NCBI GenBank assembly: GCA_964539665.1 | Contig: CAZIKB010000175.1 | Span: 1 to 10,490, forward strand | Source of the DNA: CAZIKB01 sp964539665 | Lineage (GTDB): Bacteria; Zhuqueibacterota; Zhuqueibacteria; Oceanimicrobiales; Oceanimicrobiaceae | Direction of reading: 5' to 3' | DNA length: 10,490 nucleotides | Shown here: positions 1-6,191 of the stretch, piece by piece | Position numbering within the stretch: position 1 is the first letter of the stretch | Layout: each line of letters starts with the position of its first letter | Notes under the pieces: generated by a model | Database searches by the model: none | What the model was told of the DNA's origin: nothing | The model's input: only the letters and a program-made list of their open reading frames with translations | Program-made: the position numbers and the translations under genes

Positions 1-74
1 CATTCCTCGGAAATCAAAGAGACACCACGCCAACTCTCATATTTCATTTTTGGGGCTTCAATTTATCTGTTATT

Positions 75-103
75 TTGACATTTTAATACATATTCGATAG
101 AAT
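75..103 (+). promoter_or_regulatory. Near-consensus sigma70-type promoter facing right, no gene downstream
   Basis: A perfect -35 hexamer TTGACA (75-80) is followed after exactly 17 bp by TAGAAT (98-103), which matches the -10 consensus at five of six positions. Transcription would begin near 110 and run right. No + strand coding sequence starts before the convergent ABC ATPase gene at 396. The transcript would therefore be a short non-coding RNA, a leader, or an antisense RNA to the end of the ATPase gene. The match could also be chance in AT-rich DNA. Confidence 0.45.
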
Positions 104-245
104 GCATACTGCCATTACAATGTTGCAGATTTTATGATGTGCCGCACTTGTGCATGTTTGGGCAAGAAGTGGGTCGATACCAGTCAAGCAATCCAACCTC
201 AATATATTGGGCACTCTGGGAAAAAACAAAAAGTAAAACGATCGA

Positions 246-279
246 AACGATCTATGTGAATCACACAACTAAGATCGTT
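246..279. repeat. Small inverted repeat (possible hairpin or operator)
   Basis: AACGATCT (246-253) is repeated in perfect inverted orientation as AGATCGTT (272-279). Inside lies a second small stem, TGTG-AAT-CACA (255-265). The structure sits between the promoter-like site at 75-103 and the end of the ABC ATPase gene. It could fold in a transcript from either strand or bind a regulator. No T-run follows closely on either strand, so it is not a canonical intrinsic terminator. Confidence 0.3.
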
Positions 280-395
280 GAACTTGCAAAATAATTTATT
301 TTGAATGTCACTGTTTTTTTCCTTTGGATCTCCTCTTTTTCGCTATTTCAAAGGATTGTGAGCACACAGCAGAACGTTGAATGTCCGCTGGGAAC

Positions 396-1493
396 TTAAT
401 AAACCGATTTAGTAGACGTGGCGTCGAAGATATGGAGGTGATTGAGGTTGAAGGCCAGTTTTATCTTCTCATTAGGGTGCACTGCCCTTCTTCCCCCGCA
501 TTTTCCGATTATCTTCAAACCACTGACATCAACGTGCATATAGGTTTCGCTACCTAAAGGCTCGGTAACTATTATTTCGCTGTCAAATTTCCAGTCTTCC
601 GGTATATCGTTGCTATCTTCCTCTAAGAAAATATCCTCCGCGCGCAGTCCCATCACGATTTTTTGTCCTTCGCTAATTTTAGCGTCAGGTTTATCAGGAA
701 TCGGTAGTTTAAATCCATCCGGGAAGCTAATGTTTAATCTTTCGCCGTTTTTGGTAATCGTCCCATCGATCTGGTTCATAGGCGGGGTTCCAATAAATCC
801 CGCCACAAACGTATTCACCGGATTCTGGAAAAGCTCGATAGGATCCCCGATCTGCTCAATATAACCATCTTTCAAAACAACGATTCGGTCACCTAATGTC
901 ATGGCTTCCACCTGGTCGTGCGTTACATATATGATAGTGTTTTTCACTCGTTGATGGATCTCTTTGATCTCCACTCGCATTTGGGTTCTTAATTTAGCAT
1001 CAAGATTTGACAGAGGTTCATCAAACAGAAAAATATCCGGATTTCGAACGATGGCTCTTCCCATCGCCACTCTTTGTCGTTGACCACCGGAGAGCTCGGA
1101 TGGCTTTCTGTTAAGGAGTTCCTCGATATTTAAAATCCTGGCGGCGTTATTCACCCTTTCTTTGATTTCGGGTTTAGGTACTTTTTGAAGTTTTAACGCA
1201 AACGACATATTGCCAAAAACATTCATGTGAGGATACAAAGCGTAGTTCTGAAATACCATCGCTATGTTTCGATCTTTAGGCAGGATGTCATTCACCACGC
1301 GATTGCCAATCACGATCTCTCCCCCGGTGATTTCCTCTAAACCCGCGATCATGCGAAGCGTAGTAGATTTACCACATCCCGAAGGACCCACCAAAACGAT
1401 AAACTCAGCGTCTTTAATCTCGAGATTGATAGAATGTACCACTTCATGGTCGCCAAACTTTTTAACTAGGTTTTTTAATGCTATGGTCGTCAT
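396..1493 (-). CDS. Sugar ABC transporter ATP-binding protein, MalK/UgpC family
   Basis: This 365-residue cytoplasmic ATPase would couple ATP hydrolysis to import through a carbohydrate (CUT1-type) ABC permease. Visible motifs, in order: Walker A GPSGCGKST (36-44), Q-loop glutamine (Q82), signature LSGGQ (134-138), Walker B IFLFDE (154-159), D-loop SNLD (162-165) and switch histidine H192. The C-terminal part (about 236-365), beginning with FIGTPPMNQIDG, has the TOBE/OB-fold layout of MalK, UgpC and MsmK, and total length is normal for that group. The ATG lies 4 nt after the stop of the upstream aldo/keto reductase, so the two are probably co-transcribed. No permease or binding protein lies in the window, and the gene is last on its strand. 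It may serve permeases encoded elsewhere. The substrate cannot be read from the ATPase; fucose or a fucosylated glycan is a guess from context. Confidence 0.93.
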   Translation of the reverse strand: MTTIALKNLVKKFGDHEVVHSINLEIKDAEFIVLVGPSGCGKSTTLRMIAGLEEITGGEIVIGNRVVNDILPKDRNIAMVFQNYALYPHMNVFGNMSFALKLQKVPKPEIKERVNNAARILNIEELLNRKPSELSGGQRQRVAMGRAIVRNPDIFLFDEPLSNLDAKLRTQMRVEIKEIHQRVKNTIIYVTHDQVEAMTLGDRIVVLKDGYIEQIGDPIELFQNPVNTFVAGFIGTPPMNQIDGTITKNGERLNISFPDGFKLPIPDKPDAKISEGQKIVMGLRAEDIFLEEDSNDIPEDWKFDSEIIVTEPLGSETYMHVDVSGLKIIGKCGGRRAVHPNEKIKLAFNLNHLHIFDATSTKSVY

Positions 1494-1497
1494 AATA

Positions 1498-2370
1498 TCA
1501 CGGTTCCGATTGCTCTGTAAATAATGGTGTTATGTTGTTCTCTTTGATATCTTGATGCATTACTTCATCACTGGGACGTTGGTGAAAGTGACTGGCCGCT
1601 TCCAGTACTTTTGGCAATAGGTATGTATCTCCCACCGAATTTAGGAACACACCAGGATTACCTAAAACCCAATGAACCGAGTGTTCAATGGCAGATTCAT
1701 TTTCGATGGGATCGTACCATACTGTTCGCACCTTTTCTTGATCTCCTAAGCAGCCGCGGGCCAAGGCCTTGATAGTCTGAATGGCAACGTTCCTTTGATT
1801 ACATATATGGGATAATTTATTGAAATCTGCTGCGTACTGCGGATTTTGCATCATTAAATAATTATAGGGCAACAACACCGTATCAAAGTCAAACCGCTCA
1901 AGGCTACGAAGATGAATCGAAGGCGCAACAACACCATGACTCGTCACACCCAAATATTTGACCAGTCCTTTTTCTCGGGCTCCGATGAATGCTTCCAATG
2001 CCCCATTGGGCCCCATAGCGGTTTCCCATTCTCCAGGATCAACCAGCGCATGAATCTGCCATAAATCGACATAGTCGGTTTGCAACCGTTCCAAAGACTG
2101 TTCCAATTCTGCTTTTGCTTTAGAGTAGGACCGTTCCTCAGTTTTTGTGGCTAAGAAAAACCTATTGCGATGCCTTTTCATCCATGGTCCGAGCCGTAGC
2201 TCGGCATCTCCATAACTGGCTGCTGCGTCGATATGATTGATACCGTGTTTTAATAGAATTTCCATGGTGGTATCGGCCTCATCTTGTGTTGCCTCCAAAA
2301 AGGCTACAGCACCAAAAATCACTCGTTTACTTTTGTGACCTGTACGACCAAACATTTTATCGGGAATCAT
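1498..2370 (-). CDS. Aldo/keto reductase family oxidoreductase
   Basis: This is a 290-residue NAD(P)H-dependent aldo/keto reductase with a TIM-barrel fold. The catalytic tetrad is visible: D48 and Y53 in IDAAASYG, K76 in FFLATKTEE, and H107 in VDLWQIH. The frame is open for 26 more codons upstream. I place the start at the ATG at 2370 because GGAG lies 5 nt before it and the protein then begins MIPDKMFGRTGHKS, a normal family N-terminus. It is first in a minus-strand operon with the ABC ATPase and diverges from fucI. By analogy with AKRs that reduce short hydroxyaldehydes, it might reduce L-lactaldehyde or oxidise a sugar such as fucose. Neither activity can be read from the sequence. Family assignment is firm; substrate is unknown. 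Confidence 0.9.
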   Translation of the reverse strand: MIPDKMFGRTGHKSKRVIFGAVAFLEATQDEADTTMEILLKHGINHIDAAASYGDAELRLGPWMKRHRNRFFLATKTEERSYSKAKAELEQSLERLQTDYVDLWQIHALVDPGEWETAMGPNGALEAFIGAREKGLVKYLGVTSHGVVAPSIHLRSLERFDFDTVLLPYNYLMMQNPQYAADFNKLSHICNQRNVAIQTIKALARGCLGDQEKVRTVWYDPIENESAIEHSVHWVLGNPGVFLNSVGDTYLLPKVLEAASHFHQRPSDEVMHQDIKENNITPLFTEQSEP

Positions 2371-2564
2371 GATGTCTCCAAAATTAAATGAATGATGATT
2401 GATGAGAGAAAGTTTTTTCGGTGAAAAGAGTATCGCAACAAAAGGCAATTTTACAAGTGCTAATTGCAGATTTAATTAAAAACTCTGTTTTTCTTATGGC
2501 AAATTACAGAATTTTCTGCTAGGCTCGGTGCATACGTTTGTATAATTTAAGATGGAGACTAGTC
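2371..2564. promoter_or_regulatory. Divergent control region between the AKR-ABC operon and fucI
   Basis: This AT-rich spacer separates two divergently transcribed units and should hold both promoters. On the minus strand, TTGTAA (2451-2456 as its complement) and GATACT (2429-2434 as its complement), 16 bp apart, form a plausible promoter for the reductase. On the + strand a perfect TATAAT lies at 2541-2546 with no good -35 box. Two palindromes could be regulator sites: GCAATT-N11-AATTGC (2445-2467), which overlaps the minus-strand -35 box, and CAGAATTTTCTG (2507-2518), just upstream of the fucI -10. Shared control of both units is inferred. Confidence 0.45.
2541..2546 (+). promoter_or_regulatory. 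Candidate -10 box of fucI
   Basis: This is an exact TATAAT. No recognisable TTGACA lies 16-18 bp upstream, as would suit an activator-dependent promoter. Transcription would start near 2553, giving a leader of only about 12 nt that just includes the GGAG at 2554-2557. The short leader makes this site tentative. Confidence 0.35.
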
Positions 2565-4379
2565 ATGAATGAGGATAAAAAAGATTTGGATATGCAAGCG
2601 GCTGAAAACCGGCTTCAGGGAGAATTACCAAAAATTGGTATTCGTCCTACTATCGATGGACGTCTGGGAGGGGTTCGAGAGTCGCTTGAAGAGCAGACAA
2701 GACAGATGGCGTTTAATGTTGCCCGCTTTTTATCCGATAACTTGAGGCACCCCGATGGAAGCCCAGTCGAATGTGTGGTGGCTGACAGGTGTATCGGCGG
2801 GGTGGCTGAATCGATAATGGCGGCCGAAAAATTCAGGCAAGAAAATGTGGGTGTATCAATAACGACTACACCGTGTTGGTGCTATGGCAGCGAAACGATG
2901 GATATGGATCCCAATATTCCCAAAGCCATCTGGGGATTTAATGGTACGGAACGACCTGGGGCGGTCTATTTGGCGGCCACTTTAGCCGGTCATAACCAAA
3001 AAGGTTTACCAGCATTCAGCATTTACGGCAGGCATGTTCAGGATGCTGGAGATACGGAGATTCATGAAGATGTCCAGGACAAGCTGATTTCTTTTGCAAA
3101 ATCTGGTTTGGCGGTGGCCACCATGAGAAATAAATCCTATTTGTCTATGGGCTCTGTTTCCATGGGAATCGCTGGTTCAATCGTAAACGAAGATTTTTTC
3201 CAGGAATATCTCGGAATGAGAAACGAATACGTCGATATGAGCGAGTTTACCAGACGGATCGAGGAGGAGATTTATGACGCTCAGGAATTTGAATTTGCTT
3301 TAGATTGGGTAAAGAAATACTGCAAGGAAGGTTTGGATAACAATCCTGGTGCTGCCCAGAAGTCACGAGTCGAAAAAGATCTGGATTGGGAAACGGTCGT
3401 AAAGATGACGATGATTGCCCGGGATTTGATGGTTGGCAATCCAAAATTGACTGACTTGGGTTATGGAGAGGAAGGACTGGGGCATAATGCGATTTTATCC
3501 GGTTTCCAGGGACAACGACAGTGGACCGATTATTTTCCGAACGGCGATTTTATGGAAGCCATACTGAACTCTTCATTTGACTGGAACGGTATCAGGCAGC
3601 CGTACCTGGTAGCTACTGAAAATGACTCCTTAAACGGAGTTTCCATGCTATTCGGCCATCTTTTGACGTGTACGGCACAGGTGTTCTCGGATGTGCGGAC
3701 GTACTGGAGCCCGGAGGCAGTAAAACGAGTAACCGGAAAAGAATTGGAAGGCAAAGCTCAAAATGGCATTATTCATCTGATAAATTCCGGCTCGTCCGCT
3801 CTGGATGGTTCGGGTGAACAGACGGTTAACGGCAATCCTGCGATTAAACCTTATTGGGAAATCACTTCCGAGGAAGCAATTCGGTGTTTGAAGGCGACCT
3901 CATGGTGTCCCGCGATTAGAGACTATTTCAGGGGCGGTGGTTATTCCTCCAAATTTGTAACGAGAGGGGGGATGCCGATAACGATGTCGAGAATAAACCT
4001 GATAAAAGGAGTGGGTCCTGTGATGCAAATCGCCGAGGGTGAAACGGTGGAGCTTCCGAAAGATATGCATGATATTTTGGATCAACGAACCAACAGCACC
4101 TGGCCAACAACCTGGTTTGTTCCGAGGCTGACAGGCCAGGGAGCATTCAGGGACGTATATTCGGTTATGGCTAACTGGGGAGCGAATCATGGTGCTTGCA
4201 GTTATGGCCATATCGGGGCGCAGTTAATTACTTTGGCTTCGATGCTGCGCATTCCGATCTGCATGCATAATGTTCCCACGGAGAAGATCTATCGACCTAG
4301 TGCCTGGAGTGCCTTCGGCATGGATTCAGAAGGATCCGATTATCGGGCTTGCGCTAACTTTGGTCCTTTATATGGATAG
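2565..4379 (+). CDS. fucI: L-fucose isomerase
   Basis: This cytoplasmic enzyme interconverts L-fucose and L-fuculose, and the family also accepts D-arabinose. The 604-residue protein is alignable by eye with E. coli FucI (591 aa) almost throughout. Shared blocks include LPKIGIRP, TPCWCYGSETMDMDP, WGFNGTERPGAVYLAA, FQGQRQWTD and TNSTWPTTWF. The Mn-binding residues of FucI (E337, D361, H528 in E. coli) correspond to E352 in ATENDSLNG, D376 in DVRTYWSPEA and H542 in WGANHG. I chose the ATG at 2565 because GGAG lies 7 nt upstream. An in-frame TTG at 2538 would put the candidate TATAAT inside the gene. With this start the protein carries about 15 extra N-terminal residues relative to E. coli. The kinase gene follows after 33 nt, so the two form an operon. 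The identification is very secure. Confidence 0.97.
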   Translation: MNEDKKDLDMQAAENRLQGELPKIGIRPTIDGRLGGVRESLEEQTRQMAFNVARFLSDNLRHPDGSPVECVVADRCIGGVAESIMAAEKFRQENVGVSITTTPCWCYGSETMDMDPNIPKAIWGFNGTERPGAVYLAATLAGHNQKGLPAFSIYGRHVQDAGDTEIHEDVQDKLISFAKSGLAVATMRNKSYLSMGSVSMGIAGSIVNEDFFQEYLGMRNEYVDMSEFTRRIEEEIYDAQEFEFALDWVKKYCKEGLDNNPGAAQKSRVEKDLDWETVVKMTMIARDLMVGNPKLTDLGYGEEGLGHNAILSGFQGQRQWTDYFPNGDFMEAILNSSFDWNGIRQPYLVATENDSLNGVSMLFGHLLTCTAQVFSDVRTYWSPEAVKRVTGKELEGKAQNGIIHLINSGSSALDGSGEQTVNGNPAIKPYWEITSEEAIRCLKATSWCPAIRDYFRGGGYSSKFVTRGGMPITMSRINLIKGVGPVMQIAEGETVELPKDMHDILDQRTNSTWPTTWFVPRLTGQGAFRDVYSVMANWGANHGACSYGHIGAQLITLASMLRIPICMHNVPTEKIYRPSAWSAFGMDSEGSDYRACANFGPLYG

Positions 4380-4398
4380 ATTCAAGATTTTTTTAAAT

Positions 4399-4405
4399 AG
4401 GGTGG
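4399..4405 (+). promoter_or_regulatory. Ribosome-binding site supporting a TTG start for the kinase
   Basis: AGGGTGG ends 7 nt before the TTG at 4413 and 13 nt before the ATG at 4419. The spacing favours TTG as the initiation codon. The choice changes the protein by only two residues. Confidence 0.5.
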
Positions 4406-4412
4406 TCTAACC

Positions 4413-5897
4413 TTGCCGATGATAACTCAAAATGACATCAATCTCCAATTCCTCGCTTTGGACTTCGGAGCCGAAAGCGGTCGCGGTGAGCTCATTACAC
4501 TGTGTGAAAATAAGATTCAAATTGAAGAAATCCATCGTTTTCCCAACAGACCAGTAAATCTTTGTCGAACGCTATTCTGGGATTTTCCTTTTCTTTTTGC
4601 AGAATTGCTCACAACCTTGCGAGTGTGTGCGGATAAAAACCTGTCTTTAAACGGAATTGGCATCAATACCTGGGGTGTTGATTTTGGTTTGCTGGGAGAA
4701 GATGGGAAAATTCTGGGCAATCCCGTTCATTATCGTGATGCGCGTACCAATAAAATCCATGAATATTCGGACTTGATCATGTCCAGAGAGGAGATATTCG
4801 CGGCGACGGCCTGCGAACCATGGACCATCAGCTCGTTATTTCAATTATTAGCAATGCAGAGAGACAATTCTCCCATCCTAAAAATGGCCAGTTCTTTTTT
4901 AAATATGCCTGACCTGTTTAATTACTGCTTGACCGGAAAAAAAGTCTCAGAGCGTTCTATCGCAAGTACCTCTAATTTAATGCGAATAGACGGTGATTGG
5001 TGTCATGATATCATTCACCAATTCCAATTACCCGACATTTTTGAAGAACTGGTAGAACCGGGAACGGTAATTGGCAACATGAGCCCTGAAATCGCCCCCC
5101 AGCCAAATATGGCAAATGTTCCAGTCATTGCAACCTGCAGCCATGACACGGCCGCTGTAGCGGCTGCTGTCCCTGCTATCGGCGACAATTGGGCTTTTTT
5201 AAGCTCGGGAACCTGGAGTATTCTGGGCAGGCTTCGTTCTGAGCCGATCACGACCCCGGAATTCCTGGAGAACGGATTTAGTAATGAATATACGCTCGGT
5301 GGTTGGTTTTTGTGCCGTAATATTATAGGTCTTTGGTTGATACAAGAGCTTTACCGAAAGTGGGATACATCGGCCGATCCCTGGAACTACAATCGTATGA
5401 TGGAAGAAGCCTCTCAAGCCAAATCCGGACCCATAATAGATGTAGCCGATAAGTGTTTGCTGGCAGCGGATGATATGGAAGAATCCCTGTTGGATTTGGC
5501 GCATCGTTTTCAACAGCCTTTACCTGATTCCCACGGAGAGCTTATTCGGTGTGTACTTGAAAGCCTGGCGCTAGAGTATGCATATCGCTTGGAATTATTA
5601 TGCTCTCTGAGTAAGGAAAGCGTGGGTTCATTATTCTTGGTTGGCGGAGGAAGCGCCAATAAATTACTTTGCCAGTTAACGGCCAATGCCTGTAGAATAC
5701 CCGTATACGCCGGAGCACAGCAATGTACTTCACTAGGCAATGCCTTAACCCAGGCCTATGCCCTTGACATAATCAAGGAGCCTGGTGAAATTCGCCACAT
5801 TATGCGCAATAGTTTTGAACTTACAACTTATGAACCGATGGATTCTTCCTTTTGGATTGACAAGCTCGGCCAATATAAACTCCTGAAAGTTAAATAG
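4413..5897 (+). CDS. FGGY-family sugar kinase, RhaB-like; probable L-fuculose kinase
   Basis: This 494-residue kinase would phosphorylate a deoxy-ketose at O1, giving L-fuculose-1-phosphate for aldolase cleavage. FGGY motifs are clear: N-terminal phosphate-binding LDFGAESGRG (16-25), sugar-contacting NTWGVDFGLL (85-94), catalytic aspartate D244 in CSHDTAA, SSGTWS (264-269), and the C-terminal nucleotide-binding VGGGSAN (410-416). Across its length it resembles E. coli rhamnulokinase RhaB (for example TWGVDF, YRDARTN, LSSGTWS, IIGLWLIQ) rather than E. coli FucK. Its position 33 nt after fucI, with no rhamnose isomerase in view, points to L-fuculose as the physiological substrate, although L-rhamnulose cannot be excluded. 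The start is probably TTG (4413), chosen on ribosome-binding-site spacing; the ATG at 4419 is the alternative. Family is certain; substrate is inferred from context. Confidence 0.88.
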   Translation: MPMITQNDINLQFLALDFGAESGRGELITLCENKIQIEEIHRFPNRPVNLCRTLFWDFPFLFAELLTTLRVCADKNLSLNGIGINTWGVDFGLLGEDGKILGNPVHYRDARTNKIHEYSDLIMSREEIFAATACEPWTISSLFQLLAMQRDNSPILKMASSFLNMPDLFNYCLTGKKVSERSIASTSNLMRIDGDWCHDIIHQFQLPDIFEELVEPGTVIGNMSPEIAPQPNMANVPVIATCSHDTAAVAAAVPAIGDNWAFLSSGTWSILGRLRSEPITTPEFLENGFSNEYTLGGWFLCRNIIGLWLIQELYRKWDTSADPWNYNRMMEEASQAKSGPIIDVADKCLLAADDMEESLLDLAHRFQQPLPDSHGELIRCVLESLALEYAYRLELLCSLSKESVGSLFLVGGGSANKLLCQLTANACRIPVYAGAQQCTSLGNALTQAYALDIIKEPGEIRHIMRNSFELTTYEPMDSSFWIDKLGQYKLLKVK

Positions 5898-6191
5898 CCG
5901 TCTGGAATATTGGAATATTGGAATAGTGGAATGTTGGAATATTGGGCATGAAAAGCGGAAAACGGGTTACCCAGCAAGAAATGTTGAGTCGACAGTATTT
6001 GATGATGCACGTTAGATATCCGTTTTCTGCTTTTATCCTAATAGTACTCCAGCAAAACTAGACAATCAATGTAAAAATATGGGCTTTGATTTTTCCTTTA
6101 AACCCATCATTCCATTATTCCAGCATTCCACTATTCCAATTGTGAGCGAAGCGAACTAACTTACAGAGACGACGGAGCAGAAAACATTAAC
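5898..6191. other. Intergenic region occupied by an inverted-repeat element
   Basis: About 290 bp separate the kinase from the AOR gene, much more than other gaps in this + strand cluster. Most of it is a structured, non-coding repeat element (5903-6140) with a short flank carrying GAGCGAAGCGAAC (6143-6155). No protein-like frame was found. I saw no convincing -35/-10 pair for the AOR gene here, so whether AOR and aldolase are read through from fucI or from their own promoter is open. Confidence 0.6.
5903..6140. repeat. Nested inverted-repeat element made of 8-bp TGGAAT-type units
   Basis: The left arm has five tandem 8-bp units of the form TGGAATNN (5903-5942). The right arm has four units of the complementary form NNATTCCA (6107-6138). 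The best-paired part is 5917-5941 with 6116-6140: 25 nt with a single mismatch. Inside the loop a second inverted pair, 5951-5965 with 6020-6034, matches at 14 of 15 positions. The element could form a large two-part hairpin. It encodes no transposase, so it is more like a non-autonomous or palindromic intergenic repeat (REP/MITE-like). Similar GGAAT-rich elements are, from memory, frequent in Desulfobacterota genomes. Target-site duplications were not evident. Confidence 0.8.

Larger units (their letters stand above)
1..395. other. Left-edge intergenic region without a supportable gene
   Basis: This stretch lies downstream of the minus-strand ABC ATPase gene. I found no reading frame with a credible start, ribosome-binding site and protein-like composition. 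The longest open frame, about 61 codons on the minus strand (83-268), encodes a Cys/Phe/Ser-rich peptide resembling no family I know. On the + strand all three frames from the left edge close within about 100 nt, so a short 3' end of an upstream gene cannot be excluded, but nothing supports one. The region does hold a strong promoter-like sequence at 75-103 and a small inverted repeat at 246-279. No convincing hairpin-plus-T-run terminator for the minus-strand operon was seen. Confidence 0.5.

Noticed and set aside
83..268. 61-codon minus-strand open frame in the left intergenic region
   Set aside because: It has no ribosome-binding site or recognisable domain. The composition looks like random AT-rich translation, and it overlaps the strong promoter-like site on the other strand.
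301..355. CCTTTG/CAAAGG hairpin next to a T-run as a terminator
   Set aside because: The T-run precedes the stem on the + strand and becomes an A-run after it on the minus strand, so it has the wrong order for an intrinsic terminator in either direction.
2371..2448. N-terminal extension of the aldo/keto reductase by 26 residues
   Set aside because: The ATG at 2370 has GGAG 5 nt upstream and gives a family-typical N-terminus. The extension is rich in Phe/Ser/Asn and unlike the family, and it would occupy the promoter region.
3900..4211. 103-codon minus-strand frame within fucI
   Set aside because: It is antisense to a highly conserved part of FucI, and its protein shows no family features.
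5903..6140. CRISPR array or tandem-repeat protein gene
   Set aside because: The units are 8 bp with no spacers and occur in opposite orientations in the two arms, which fits a palindromic element, not a CRISPR array. No sustained reading frame is present.
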